Assembly: GCF_013410775.1 (NCBI RefSeq)
Contig: NZ_JACCFH010000001.1
Coordinates: forward strand, 3,162,001 to 3,226,000
Length of the DNA stretch: 64,000 nucleotides
Reading direction: 5' to 3'
Origin: Sphaerotilus montanus
GTDB lineage: Bacteria; Pseudomonadota; Gammaproteobacteria; Burkholderiales; Burkholderiaceae_C
This document shows, in pieces, positions 44,188 through 54,233 of this stretch. Each line of letters starts with the position of its first letter. Within the stretch, counting starts at the first letter, position 1. The position numbers and the translations under genes are program-made. The notes beneath the pieces are model-generated. The model was not told the origin of the DNA. It saw only the letters and a program-made list of their open reading frames with translations, and made no database searches.

Positions 44188-45621
44188 CTACCTAGACCGA
44201 AGTGACGTGGTTGTGCGCTTTGTCGGTACGCTCCAGACCACGGCCAATAGTACGGTGAGCACCATTGCATTGGCGTTTATCTGGAGATTTAAATCCACCA
44301 AGGCGTGCAAGAGGGCGCAGATCAATCCCATGCCGACACCCGCTGCGACACCCCGTGCGTGGGGTGAACTGCGGTCCTGCATCAGCTGAATGGCGCGCAG
44401 GGCGGTCAGCAGGGCGACCCCCCCCAGCAGCAGCAGCCCCGGGAGTCCGACATCCGCGGCGATCTCCACGTAGTCGTTGTGCGCGTGGTTGTAGGGCAGG
44501 GGCAGTGATTCGACCTTGTAGCGGGTGAACGCGTTGTAGAACGCCCCCCCGCCAAAGCCGGTCCAGGGCCGTTCCCGGATCATTGCCAGGGTGTCGCGCA
44601 CCGGGCGGGTGCGTTCTTCCAGCGTTTCTTCCCGTCGCACGGGTGGCGCCGTGGTCGCCGTGGCGGGCTCCAGTGGCACGGCCGAGGCAGCCTCCGCGGC
44701 GATCTCGGTGGCTTCCATGCGGTTCAGCACCTTGGACAGCCCGACCCACTGGCCGATCACGACGAGATCGACCACCAGCAGGCTCACCACCAGGATGGCG
44801 GCCGACTTGCGCAGGTCCGGCGATCGGGCCATCACCCAGGCCGCGACCAGCAGCAGGCCGAGGAAGAAGGCGCCGTTGCCCATGCGCGAGCGGGTCAGCA
44901 CCAGCGCGATCACCAGCGTGATCAGCATCAGGCGCACCACCATCTTGCCGGACATCATGAACTCGATCGCCGCATGCAACCGGTGCTGCCGCGCTCTGCC
45001 CGGCGGGCCGGTCCGTGCCGCGCCCATCTGCATCAGCATGACGGCCAGGCCGGCGGAGAAGGTCAGCAGCATGTAGTTCGCCAGCGCATCCGCCTGTGGG
45101 AACGTGCCGGTGGCGCGGGTGCCCTGCGCGAAACTGGAGCCGAGGTATTCGTACTGGGCCGACCCCGAGAACAGCACCATGGCGATGAGCGCCTGGACCA
45201 CCCCCGCGCCCAGCAGGCCGGCGAGCAGCGCCATGCGCCGCCGATCGGACGTCACCAGCAACTGCACCAGCCAGAAGGCGCCGACATAGCCGATGCAGCG
45301 CAGGGCGTAGATCCGTGTCTCGTGCGCATCTTCGGTGTAGCCGAAGCGGGTCAGCTGCAGGCTGGTCCACGCGGTGAGCAGCACCAGCAGGGCCAGCACG
45401 AGGTGCCCGCCCCAGCTGGTGCGGGGTGCGTCGGCCCGTGCGGTGCTTGCGTTCAGCCGCAACAGCCCGCCCGCGGCCAGCAGCAGCCACACGATGGCGG
45501 CGAACAGCGCCACCGCCCACTGGCGGTTGCTGGCCAGCGGCAACGGCAGCCACACCAGCGCGACCATGAAAAAGCCCAGCAGACCGCGTTCGGCCTGCTG
45601 GGCCCATGAGAACTTCTTCAA
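44188..45621 (-). CDS. O-antigen ligase / EPS polymerase family membrane protein
   Basis: A 477-residue protein with ten or more membrane segments and the Wzy_C motif HNDYVEIAADVGLPGLLLL after a large periplasmic loop (approx. residues 290-370). The family joins sugar repeat units or ligates chains; polymerase and ligase cannot be told apart by sequence. It lies 8 bp upstream of the tyrosine kinase gene, so it is part of the same operon and is probably the chain polymerase. Confidence 0.85.
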   Translation of the reverse strand: MKKFSWAQQAERGLLGFFMVALVWLPLPLASNRQWAVALFAAIVWLLLAAGGLLRLNASTARADAPRTSWGGHLVLALLVLLTAWTSLQLTRFGYTEDAHETRIYALRCIGYVGAFWLVQLLVTSDRRRMALLAGLLGAGVVQALIAMVLFSGSAQYEYLGSSFAQGTRATGTFPQADALANYMLLTFSAGLAVMLMQMGAARTGPPGRARQHRLHAAIEFMMSGKMVVRLMLITLVIALVLTRSRMGNGAFFLGLLLVAAWVMARSPDLRKSAAILVVSLLVVDLVVIGQWVGLSKVLNRMEATEIAAEAASAVPLEPATATTAPPVRREETLEERTRPVRDTLAMIRERPWTGFGGGAFYNAFTRYKVESLPLPYNHAHNDYVEIAADVGLPGLLLLGGVALLTALRAIQLMQDRSSPHARGVAAGVGMGLICALLHALVDLNLQINANAMVLTVLLAVVWSVPTKRTTTSLRSR

Positions 45622-45650
45622 GGAAGCTCCTGTGTGTCAGCCAATCTGCA

Positions 45651-45881
45651 TCAGCACGGGGTGATGCCGGGGCCGCCGCGCTTGCACGGCGGGACTACCA
45701 CCACCGGCCGGGGCGGCACCATCGGGCGAGCCGGGCGCACGACGGTCGGCGTGCCACGGCCACCGCTGATGGTCGGTGCGCGCTGTGCGCTGGCGTCCAT
45801 CGCGGGCAGCGACAGAACCGCCATCGTCGCTGCTGCCATGAGTGCTTTCAGCGATCCCTGAATCTTGAACTGAGAAGACAT
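45651..45881 (-). CDS. Small secreted Pro/Arg-rich protein
   Basis: A 76-residue protein from ATG 45881 with a clear signal peptide (LKALMAAATMAVLSLPAMDASA). The mature part is about 43 residues, rich in Pro, Val, Arg and Gly, ending PPCKRGGPGITPC with two cysteines. An AAGGAG-like site lies upstream (GGAGCGG before the ATG). I do not recognise a family. It is 29 bp upstream of the polymerase gene on the same strand, so it may be the first gene of the EPS operon. Confidence 0.6.
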   Translation of the reverse strand: MSSQFKIQGSLKALMAAATMAVLSLPAMDASAQRAPTISGGRGTPTVVRPARPMVPPRPVVVVPPCKRGGPGITPC

Positions 45882-45921
45882 GCTTCCGCTCCTTAAATTG
45901 AAATAAACAACTGAAGTGAAA

Positions 45922-47202
45922 TTATCCACTCCTACCAGAAGTTTGAGTGGTTTCCAAGGGAAGCTCAACCCCCGCAATCGTGTGGTCCGTACACGCTTGC
46001 AGGCACATGTTGAGCCGGCCCAGCACCACGGAACGAACCAGGTGCTTTCTCGCGTACTCGTTGGCCTTGGCGCCCAGTTCTGCCCGCAGGCGTGGCTGTT
46101 CTGCCAGATCGACCAGCGCTTGCGCCAGACTCTTTGCGTCACCGGGCGGCACGACGCGGCCGCACTCCATGACGACGTGTGCAAGTTCGGTACCGGCCTC
46201 TGCCGTGGTCACGACCGGGCGCCCGCTGCCCAGCATGCCGGACAGCTTCGAGGGCATCACCAGATCCGCCGCCCCCGGGTTCTGGGGCAGCAGGTGGATG
46301 TCGGCCATGTGCAGCAGCTCGGCCAGCCGCTCCGCCGGCTGCAGCGGCAGCATGCGCACGTTCGCCAGACCTTCGCAGGCGGCTTCCAGTTGCGGCTTCA
46401 TCACGCCGTCACCGCAGATCACCACCACCAGCTGCGGGTGGTCCGTGATCAGCCGTGCGGCCTCCGGCAGCAGGTCCAGACCCTGCTTGCCCCCCAGCGT
46501 GCCCGAAAACAGGGCGACCACGGCGTCCGCCGGAATGCCCAGCTCTTCCCGGTAGCGGCTCTGGCCGACAAAGTCATCGACCGCCTGGTCACCGACCCAG
46601 TTCGGCAGGAAGACCAGCCGCTCCTGGCCCACGCCCTTGGCCTTCGTGCGGTCCAGCATGCGCCACGAGATGGTCGAGACGCGGTCGAAGCGCTTCAGCA
46701 GCCAGCGCTCGATGCCCGTCACCACCTTGCGCACCAGGCCGGTGTCGTTGATCAGGCCCAGCTCGAAGGCGGCGTCCACCTCGAAGTCCTGCACGTGCAG
46801 CCAGGCGCGTGCGCCAGACAGGCGCGCCGTCAGCCAGCCGCCGGGCGCGGAGGTCAGTGCCGGTGCCACCACCATCACCACCTGAGGGCGCCAGAACAGT
46901 TGCATCGCCAACACAGGCAGCGCCGCAATTGAAAAACTCAGTAAGTGAACGATGCGCTTGAGGCCGGACGGCGCGGCCGGCACCCACAGCGGAACGCGCC
47001 ACACATCGACACCGCTCCAGGCATGGCGTGCATAGCGGTTGGCCCAGCCGTCGCTGATGCGCCAGTCGGGGTAGTACGGCGGGGCGGCGACCACGCGGAC
47101 CTGATGTCCCATCGCCACCAAGCCGGCGGCCATGTCCCCAGAGTACTTGCCGATGCCAGTCGGCTCTGGGTGAAAGTTGATCCCATGGATCAGAATCCGC
47201 AT
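45922..47202 (-). CDS. WcaI-like family 4 glycosyltransferase
   Basis: A 426-residue GT-B glycosyltransferase starting MRILIHGINFHPEPTGIGKY, characteristic of WcaI (colanic acid fucosyl/galactosyl transferases). Features include YPDWRISDGWANRYAR, HVQDFEVDAAFELG and the C-terminal donor site (ALFSGTLGGKQGLDLL, LLPQNPGAADLVMPSKL). It works on the cytoplasmic face of the inner membrane on lipid-linked sugars. It is divergent from fcl. The acceptor and sugar are unknown; GDP-fucose is a reasonable guess given fcl/gmd. Confidence 0.87.
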   Translation of the reverse strand: MRILIHGINFHPEPTGIGKYSGDMAAGLVAMGHQVRVVAAPPYYPDWRISDGWANRYARHAWSGVDVWRVPLWVPAAPSGLKRIVHLLSFSIAALPVLAMQLFWRPQVVMVVAPALTSAPGGWLTARLSGARAWLHVQDFEVDAAFELGLINDTGLVRKVVTGIERWLLKRFDRVSTISWRMLDRTKAKGVGQERLVFLPNWVGDQAVDDFVGQSRYREELGIPADAVVALFSGTLGGKQGLDLLPEAARLITDHPQLVVVICGDGVMKPQLEAACEGLANVRMLPLQPAERLAELLHMADIHLLPQNPGAADLVMPSKLSGMLGSGRPVVTTAEAGTELAHVVMECGRVVPPGDAKSLAQALVDLAEQPRLRAELGAKANEYARKHLVRSVVLGRLNMCLQACTDHTIAGVELPLETTQTSGRSG

Positions 47203-47619
47203 CGCTGCTGTTCTCCCGCGGTGTTGTTGTGTGCCGGGGTGGACCGAGCAAGATCTGCGCCCGATGTCGCACCCAAACGACGCCGCAGTTTAGTACACCA
47301 CTTTGTCCCTTCATGGGTCAGAACACACGCCGCACCGTGAACACGGGTGATTACTCATTGACCGTGAGAAAAACGACTCGTTTCCAGTTCTTATCCCGAA
47401 GCGCGCGCTGGACACCGGTGATCCGGATCCGATCTACTAAGATCCGGCACGCAATCTGCTCCCGCTGTGCGCCATCCCTGCAGCACCGCCCTCCGGGCGA
47501 AGATCCGACAGATCTTGTCGTCAGGTGGCTTGCGCGGTCGATCGCAAAAGTTACTTCTTGAATCACTTTTGAGTGCGTGCCGGTGTCCAGAGGCACGGAC
47601 GCATCCACCCGCATCTCCA
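47203..47619. other. Divergent promoter region between wcaI-like gene and fcl
   Basis: A 417-bp gap. It contains a 7-bp-arm inverted repeat CCGGATC-N11-GATCCGG (47423-47447) and repeated GATCCG words nearby (GATCCGACAGATC), which may bind a regulator. No RNA gene or ORF is evident. Confidence 0.5.
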
Positions 47620-48558
47620 ATGAACACTATCGACTTGCACTCCAAGATCTTCGTGACCGGACACCGTGGCATGGTCGGCAGCGCGCTGGTGCGCCGCCTG
47701 CAGGCCGGCGGCTACACCCAGGTCATCACCCGCAGCCGCGCGGAGCTGGATCTGCTGGACCAGCGCGCGGTGTTGTCGTTCCTGGAGCAGGAACGGCCCG
47801 ACTACCTCTTCATCGCCGCAGCCAAGGTCGGGGGCATCAACGCCAACAACCTCTACCGCGCCGACTTCCTCTATCAGAACCTGCTGATCGAGGCCAACCT
47901 GATCCACGGCGCCCACCTCGCCGGTGTGCAGCGCCTGATGTTCCTGGGCTCCAGCTGCATCTACCCGCGCGACTGCCCGCAGCCGATCCGGGAAGACTAC
48001 CTGCTCACCGGCCCGCTGGAGCCGACCAACGAGCCATATGCCATCGCCAAGATCGCTGGCATCAAGCTCGCCGAGGCCTACAACCACCAGTACGGCCGCC
48101 AGTACGTGAGCGCCATGCCCACCAACCTCTACGGCCCGAACGACAACTACGACCTCGCCAACAGCCACGTGCTGCCCGCACTGATGCGCAAGGCGCACGA
48201 GGCCAAGCTGCGCGGTGACGATGAATACGTCGTCTGGGGCAGCGGCACCCCCATGCGCGAGTTCCTGTACGTGGACGATCTGGCCGACGCCTGCGTCCAC
48301 CTGATGGAGCGTGGCTACGACGGCCCGCTGGTCAACATCGGTACGGGCACCGACGTCACCATCCGCGAGCTGGCCGAGACCGTCATGGACGTGGTCGGCT
48401 TCCGCGGGCGCATCACCTTCGACGCCACCAAGCCGGATGGCACCCCCCGCAAGCTGCTCGACGTCAGCCGCCTGGCGGGCCTGGGCTGGACGGCCAGGAC
48501 CGGTCTGCGCGACGGTATCCGCCTTGCTTACGAGTCAGCGCCGTTTCACAACGCCTGA
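47620..48558 (+). CDS. fcl: GDP-L-fucose synthase
   Basis: A 312-residue short-chain dehydrogenase/epimerase. NADP site [16 protein letters not shown], catalytic Ser in GSSCIYPRD, YxxxK in YAIAKIAG, and [14 protein letters not shown] are all typical of Fcl/WcaG. It converts GDP-4-keto-6-deoxymannose to GDP-L-fucose. It lies upstream of gmd, reversing the E. coli order, with 47 bp between. Confidence 0.94.
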   Translation: MNTIDLHSKIFVTGHRGMVGSALVRRLQAGGYTQVITRSRAELDLLDQRAVLSFLEQERPDYLFIAAAKVGGINANNLYRADFLYQNLLIEANLIHGAHLAGVQRLMFLGSSCIYPRDCPQPIREDYLLTGPLEPTNEPYAIAKIAGIKLAEAYNHQYGRQYVSAMPTNLYGPNDNYDLANSHVLPALMRKAHEAKLRGDDEYVVWGSGTPMREFLYVDDLADACVHLMERGYDGPLVNIGTGTDVTIRELAETVMDVVGFRGRITFDATKPDGTPRKLLDVSRLAGLGWTARTGLRDGIRLAYESAPFHNA

Positions 48559-48605
48559 TCCATCTCTCCATTCCACTCAAATTTTTCAACGGAAGTAACG
48601 AAGCT

Positions 48606-49730
48606 ATGTCGACGAACAAGAAGGTTGCCCTGATCTCGGGCGTGACGGGCCAGGACGGCGCGTATCTGGCGGAACTGCTCCTGAAGAAGGGCTACGAGGT
48701 CCACGGCATCAAGCGCCGCAGCAGCCTGTTCAACACCGACCGCATCGACCACCTGTACCAGGATCCGCACGTCGACAACCGCCAGTTCACGCTCCACTAC
48801 GGCGACCTGACCGATTCCACCAGCCTGGTGCGCATCATCCAGCAGGTGCAGCCCGACGAGATCTACAACCTGGCCGCCATGAGCCACGTGGCCGTCTCCT
48901 TCGAGACGCCGGAATACACCGCCAACGCCGACGGCATCGGCACCCTGCGCATCCTGGAAGCCATCCGCATCCTGGGCCTGGAAAAGAAGACCCGCTTCTA
49001 CCAGGCCAGCACCTCCGAGCTGTATGGCCTGGTGCAGGAAATCCCGCAGAAGGAAACCACGCCCTTCTACCCGCGCAGCCCGTATGCCGTGGCCAAGATG
49101 TACGCCTACTGGATCACGGTGAACTACCGCGAGGCCTATGGCATGTACGCCTGCAACGGCATCCTGTTCAACCACGAAAGCCCGCTGCGCGGCGAAACCT
49201 TCGTGACTCGCAAGATCACCCGCGCCATCGCCCGTATTTCGCTGGGCCTGCAGGACTGCCTGTACCTCGGCAACATGAGCGCGCTGCGCGACTGGGGCCA
49301 CGCCCGTGACTATGTCGAGATGCAGTGGATGATGCTGCAGCAGGACACGGCCGAAGACTTTGTCATCGCCACCGGCGTGCAATACAGCGTGCGGCAGTTT
49401 GTCGAGCGCGCGGCGGCTGAACTGGGCGTCACGATCAAGTTCGAAGGCGAAGGCGAGAAGGAAATTGGCGTCGTGGCGGCCGTGACCGGCGACAAGGCCA
49501 AGGTCAAGGTGGGCGACGTGATCGTGAAGGTGGATCCGCGTTATTACCGGCCGACGGAAGTGGAAACGCTGCTGGGGGATCCGAGCAAGGCCAAGGCCAA
49601 GCTGGGCTGGACGCCGACGACGACGTTCGAGGAACTGGTCAAGGAAATGATCGAGGCGGATTACACGGCAGCGCGCAAGGATAGCTTAGTCAAGATGGCT
49701 GGTTTCCAAGCATTTGATCATCACGAATAA
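48606..49730 (+). CDS. gmd: GDP-mannose 4,6-dehydratase
   Basis: A 374-residue SDR enzyme with [50 protein letters not shown] and [19 protein letters not shown]. It makes the substrate for Fcl. The last 15 or so codons switch to AT-rich codon use ([15 protein letters not shown]), marking the left edge of the AT-rich block inside this gene. The catalytic part is intact. Confidence 0.95.
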   Translation: MSTNKKVALISGVTGQDGAYLAELLLKKGYEVHGIKRRSSLFNTDRIDHLYQDPHVDNRQFTLHYGDLTDSTSLVRIIQQVQPDEIYNLAAMSHVAVSFETPEYTANADGIGTLRILEAIRILGLEKKTRFYQASTSELYGLVQEIPQKETTPFYPRSPYAVAKMYAYWITVNYREAYGMYACNGILFNHESPLRGETFVTRKITRAIARISLGLQDCLYLGNMSALRDWGHARDYVEMQWMMLQQDTAEDFVIATGVQYSVRQFVERAAAELGVTIKFEGEGEKEIGVVAAVTGDKAKVKVGDVIVKVDPRYYRPTEVETLLGDPSKAKAKLGWTPTTTFEELVKEMIEADYTAARKDSLVKMAGFQAFDHHE

Positions 49731-50177
49731 TCTCGATGAGTAGGTGATGTGGTTTTTTGCCACAGCTTAAGAGTATCGCGTTGCACATAATTAAAAAGCA
49801 GTGGTCTTTGCGACTAAAGAGCTGCAAATTTTATGCAATGCGATATTTTGTATTGGAAAAACACAATTCAAAATTGCTGTTTATATGGGCAAAAATCAAT
49901 CTTTGTCATTCGTTTTATTGGCCGAGGTAAGTCCCCTGTAATTTTCCGCATTTTATTTTTGTGTTGTGTGTTAATTATTTATAATGCAGTGCTTGCGATA
50001 AATATTAAAAATAAGTGCATTTAAATTTTTTGTTAAATAGATGCGATTGAGATTAATTTAATGAGCCATATTGGCATTAATACTGGCAAAATTTTCTACA
50101 CAGTTCATATTCAAGTCGTCAAAAATCAAGTTTGCACCTATGAAAATACTTGCCGAGCAAATACCTAAAAATAAACT
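49731..50177 (+). other. AT-rich intergenic region at the start of the sugar cassette
   Basis: 447 bp of strongly AT-rich DNA without a supportable gene. A 63-codon hydrophobic reading frame (49833-50024) has no ribosome-binding site or homology I can see. The region presumably holds the promoter of the cassette, but no convincing sigma-70 pair could be singled out in such biased sequence. Confidence 0.5.
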
Positions 50178-51608
50178 ATGAAATATTCTGCTGCTTGGGT
50201 AATTTTGACACTTCTTGCTGTGATTCATTTGATAATTGGATCTAGCATTTTGGTAATATTTTTATTGCTGGCGGTTTGTGCGATGGGGATATTCTCCTTG
50301 TCAATTAATGGAATGTCGTTCGGTGGCTGCGTAGTAGTGTTGTGGACTATTTACTATGGTTGGGGGTCGATGATTTTAAAAGCATTTTTATTTCAGCCAT
50401 TGCAAGATAATTTGATTGTTCCTGAGTATAGTGCCCTGATAGTGTTTTTATGTACTGGGGCGGTCTTTCTTGTGGCTACTGCATCAAATATTCTGACAAA
50501 TAAGGCGATTTTTACAAATAAGATTAATCTGGCGTTGGTTAACTATCATTCTCATCCTGTTATTCCATATCTTCTGCTGATTGGAATTTTTACGCAATTT
50601 CTGCATTTGTATTACACATCAGCTGCGCAGTCTGGAATGGAGAAGGGGGAGGGGTTCGGGGGGTTTAGTGTATTTCATCCGGTTTATTTGTTGTCGGTCT
50701 CAGTATTGGTTAGGTCAATTAATGGCCCTCGCAGATTATGGGCTGTGCAATGGCTTGTTGTTGCGATGGTTTCTGCAGTGATTTTAAGTGTTGTCGGCAA
50801 CGTAAAAAAAATACTATTTGACGTGATGCTTACAATATTGTTTAGCGCGTATGTTTTTAATATTAAAATAAAATATAAATATATATTGCCTGGATCGCTT
50901 GGTATGGTTTTATTGTTAGCTTATATGGGTCCAGTGGTGCACATAATGAGACAAGACGCCGCTAATTTGAGTGTGATCGATCGCGTGGCGGGGGCTGTTC
51001 AGTTAGTGGTAGAGAATAATTTTTCAATTGAGAAGCTTTCTAAATTGCAAAATTCAATTGCCGAAGGGTTTGAAATATCATTTAGACCTGATTATGCATA
51101 TTTCTATCCAAATACAATAAATGCAGATAGGTATTCTTTGATTTCGGTGGTTGACCAAGTTGCTAGAGTGGATAATTTGCAGGGATTATACTCAATAAGT
51201 GACACATTTCAAAAGGGTGTTAATGCTTCTTTGCCGCTTGTGTCGAAAGATCCATATACCAATGGGGATTTGATTGCGTGGGCTTATGGTTTGAGGAATT
51301 CCAGTAATATAGCGAGACCGGTTATGGGTCAAGTTGTTAATGGGTATGTTATCGGAGGTATTTTGGGGGCTGTTTTTTATTGCGCGATATTTGTTGGCGT
51401 ATTTATAATGATTGGTGATATGGTTTTTGGTGGATTGAATGGTGGTGTTGTTCCTGTGGTGGCGATCGTATATTTTTTGCCATTTCCGGAACAGACTCTC
51501 GATACTACAATTATCTATGCGATAAGAAACACTGTATCTTTTTTGGCTGTACTCTATTTATATGTTTTTGTGATTAATGTGTCATCTAGTTTTGCTAGGG
51601 TTAGGTAA
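50178..51608 (+). CDS. Polytopic membrane protein, candidate Wzy repeat-unit polymerase
   Basis: A 476-residue protein with ten or more hydrophobic segments and a larger soluble loop around residues 260-400 (ending VSKDPYTNGDLIAWAYGLRN). It has no clear Wzy_C motif but the layout and position (with a flippase, acyltransferase and glycosyltransferases) fit an O-antigen or EPS polymerase, a family of low sequence conservation. It is AT-rich, unlike the flanking core genes. Function is inferred. Confidence 0.6.
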   Translation: MKYSAAWVILTLLAVIHLIIGSSILVIFLLLAVCAMGIFSLSINGMSFGGCVVVLWTIYYGWGSMILKAFLFQPLQDNLIVPEYSALIVFLCTGAVFLVATASNILTNKAIFTNKINLALVNYHSHPVIPYLLLIGIFTQFLHLYYTSAAQSGMEKGEGFGGFSVFHPVYLLSVSVLVRSINGPRRLWAVQWLVVAMVSAVILSVVGNVKKILFDVMLTILFSAYVFNIKIKYKYILPGSLGMVLLLAYMGPVVHIMRQDAANLSVIDRVAGAVQLVVENNFSIEKLSKLQNSIAEGFEISFRPDYAYFYPNTINADRYSLISVVDQVARVDNLQGLYSISDTFQKGVNASLPLVSKDPYTNGDLIAWAYGLRNSSNIARPVMGQVVNGYVIGGILGAVFYCAIFVGVFIMIGDMVFGGLNGGVVPVVAIVYFLPFPEQTLDTTIIYAIRNTVSFLAVLYLYVFVINVSSSFARVR

Positions 51609-51676
51609 ATAATTGCTGGGTGTGGATTAAATTTTAATTATTTGACTCAATTTTGCACAGTTTAAACTTATTTTAA

Positions 51677-52798
51677 ATGACTGAAACAAATCCCGTAATT
51701 CGCCTAAGTTATATTGATGGTGTGCGTGGTTGGGCTGCTTTGTTTGTTGTATTGTTTCATGTGTTTCGAGAGAGTATGGTAAATGTTTGGCCGTTGGTGA
51801 GTTCACCGTGGCTTTCCATTGTTCTTGATGGGCACCTAATGGTATTTATTTTTTTTATTCTTTCAGGTGATGCTTTATCTGTTTCTTTTTTTGGCTCAAA
51901 TTCATTGCGACCTACGTCAAAAATAATTTTGCAAAGATACGTTAGGCTAACAATTCCAATACTAGTCTCATGTTTGATGGTTTTTTGTCTTATGAGTTTG
52001 GGCTTGACTTTTACATCTGATGTTGCGGAATTACTGGGTAGGCAAGATTGGTATGGTAGGTTTTTAAATTTTGAACCATCTCTATACGCGTGTATTAAAT
52101 TTTCTTTGCGGGATGTGTATTTTGAGTATGATAAAAATATATCTTATAATCCGTTTTTGTGGACTATGTCAGTCGAGATGTTAGGGTCTTTGTTGGTGTT
52201 TTCTGTTTTATTGGTAATATCTGAAATAAATAAAAAACACAGAGTAACTTTTCTTGTTGGGCTTACTATTTTAATGTTTTTCTTGTCGGCAACTTATGCG
52301 TTGTTTGTATATGGAGTGCTGTTGGGTTTTCTTAGGTCTGCTGGGTATTTGAAAAATAAGCGCTTTCGCTCTTGGTTGTCTGTTGGATTGTTATGTTCAT
52401 GTTTATTTGTTTCGGTATTACAAGCGCGTGAATTTGATGGATTCTTTGGTTATTTGAGAAAAATAATCGAAGGTAATTTCGGGCATGCAGTACTTGCTTC
52501 ATTTTTTGTGTATTGTATATACGTCATTGATCCTATTCGAATATTTTTCTGCGGTAATTTTTCTGTGTTTCTTGGAAAAATTTCTTTTGCGATGTATGTG
52601 CTGCATTTTCCTATAATTGTAAGTGTTTATGCAGGAGGGCTCTTGTATTTGAACTCAATGGGGTACGGGAGTGATTTTTTTATGTTGCTGCTGTCTTTCT
52701 TTGTTGTTTCATTGATATTGATTTCGGCATATTTTTGGGCGACCCTTGAGTCGCGATACCTTTTCTTAATAAAACAAAAATTCGATAATTTTTACTGA
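51677..52798 (+). CDS. Membrane acyltransferase (acyltransferase 3 family)
   Basis: A 373-residue protein with about ten membrane segments. It has the family start SYIDGVRGWAALFVVLFHV, where His is catalytic, FFILSGDALSV, and the ARG-like RYVRLTIPI. Members add acetyl or other acyl groups to sugars in EPS and O-antigen. AT-rich, in the cassette between a polymerase-like and a flippase gene. Confidence 0.88.
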   Translation: MTETNPVIRLSYIDGVRGWAALFVVLFHVFRESMVNVWPLVSSPWLSIVLDGHLMVFIFFILSGDALSVSFFGSNSLRPTSKIILQRYVRLTIPILVSCLMVFCLMSLGLTFTSDVAELLGRQDWYGRFLNFEPSLYACIKFSLRDVYFEYDKNISYNPFLWTMSVEMLGSLLVFSVLLVISEINKKHRVTFLVGLTILMFFLSATYALFVYGVLLGFLRSAGYLKNKRFRSWLSVGLLCSCLFVSVLQAREFDGFFGYLRKIIEGNFGHAVLASFFVYCIYVIDPIRIFFCGNFSVFLGKISFAMYVLHFPIIVSVYAGGLLYLNSMGYGSDFFMLLLSFFVVSLILISAYFWATLESRYLFLIKQKFDNFY

Positions 52799-52892
52799 TA
52801 TTGTGGCAATCTGTAAAATAATATTTTACAGCGCATTTAATTATTGCGTCTTGTTGTTTTGTTGATTAATTTCATATTAATATGAGGATATC

Positions 52893-54233
52893 TTGAAAAT
52901 ATTTTTAGGGCCTTTTGGTTATGCTATTGCTAATCTGTTTTCTGCTGCTAGCGGCTTTGTTTTGGTTCCGCTATTGACTCGCACTCTGAGTGACGACGGG
53001 ATGGCTTCATGGATCGTCATGGAGCCTGCGCTGGTTTTGCTTGGCCAGTTGCTGATGCTTGGCCTTGGACATGCTGTACTTCAGCAGCTTTGCGAGGCAA
53101 AGCTTGATCGGAAAAATGTTTTTTACTCGCATATCAGCGCACTGTCTTTAGTCTCGCTTGGGTGTTTGATTTTCGGTGCGGCGGCATTATTTATTTTTGA
53201 TAAAAATACTGTTTTATTGTTTCTACTCAATGTAATTACAGAGGTTATGTTGGGTTATGTGATTTACTATGCGCGCGCTTCCAATGATTTAAAAATTTAT
53301 TACTCTGCATCGGTTGCTAGGCCGTTGTTGATTGTCATTGCCTGGATGACGGTTTCATATATTTCCGCGAGTGGTTGGCAACAAAATAATAATGAGTCAA
53401 TTGAAAATTTTTTGTTGATTAGATTTTGCATCGCTGCTTTTATCTTCGCTGTAATTATTTGGGGTACAGCAGTTTTTGATTCAAAAAAACAAGATGCTCG
53501 TGCTGTTTTTGAAAAAAATCTTGTATTTGATGCCATCAAGTTCGGAATTCCTTTGACAATTGCGAGCGCTCTTGTTGCGTTCCAAGATTTTCTTGTCAGA
53601 TATCTACTTGCAAATTTTGTCCGACAAGATATTTTGCTCGAATATTACGTTCACTTGAAGGCTGTCGCCTTGGTTGGGAATTTTGTGGTTTCACCATTGG
53701 CAATTTGGTGGGGTGCCGAGCGCTACCGTGCAATGGCAAAGGGGGATGCCCATTTTAATGAACGGGCTAATAGTGTCATGATTAAAAGTTGCGCTCTGTA
53801 CGCTTTTTTGAGTGCAATTTTTCTTGTGGTTTTGCCTTGGACTATCAATATTTTTAGCCCAGGAATGCAAAGCAGCATGCTCTTGGCTTCATTGCTGCTT
53901 GCCGTACCGTTTACACAAATGTTGGTGCATTTGACGAACGCAGGCTTGATGCGGCAAGGCGTGACAAAGTATCAGATAGTGGTTCAGTCGCTGAGTTTGG
54001 TGACGGTTTCTATTGGATGTGTCGGACTTCTGCGGTGGATGGGTATCGGGGTTGCTGGGGCATTTTTGTTAGCTAATCTCATGGCGTTTTCGGTCTCATA
54101 CTATTTATCTATAAAATTCTATCCTGTGCGTTATCGTGTCGTGCGAAGTGTAGGTGCAGCTGGTTTTGTATTTATTGTGGCTTATTTTGTTATAAATCTG
54201 ACCGCTGTATCATTCGAGAGGATTTGGCTATGA
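52893..54233 (+). CDS. Wzx-like polysaccharide flippase
   Basis: A 446-residue protein with about twelve membrane segments beginning GPFGYAIANLFSAASGFVLVPLLTRTLSD, typical of Wzx/MATE-like polysaccharide flippases (PST family). It would turn undecaprenyl-linked repeat units across the inner membrane. Start is TTG 52893, supported by a TGAGGA ribosome-binding site 8 bp before; no in-frame ATG is near. Its stop overlaps the next ATG. Confidence 0.8.
   Translation: MKIFLGPFGYAIANLFSAASGFVLVPLLTRTLSDDGMASWIVMEPALVLLGQLLMLGLGHAVLQQLCEAKLDRKNVFYSHISALSLVSLGCLIFGAAALFIFDKNTVLLFLLNVITEVMLGYVIYYARASNDLKIYYSASVARPLLIVIAWMTVSYISASGWQQNNNESIENFLLIRFCIAAFIFAVIIWGTAVFDSKKQDARAVFEKNLVFDAIKFGIPLTIASALVAFQDFLVRYLLANFVRQDILLEYYVHLKAVALVGNFVVSPLAIWWGAERYRAMAKGDAHFNERANSVMIKSCALYAFLSAIFLVVLPWTINIFSPGMQSSMLLASLLLAVPFTQMLVHLTNAGLMRQGVTKYQIVVQSLSLVTVSIGCVGLLRWMGIGVAGAFLLANLMAFSVSYYLSIKFYPVRYRVVRSVGAAGFVFIVAYFVINLTAVSFERIWL

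Noticed and set aside
49833-50024. 63-codon hydrophobic ORF in the AT-rich gap
   Set aside because: No ribosome-binding site, no recognisable homology and composition expected by chance.
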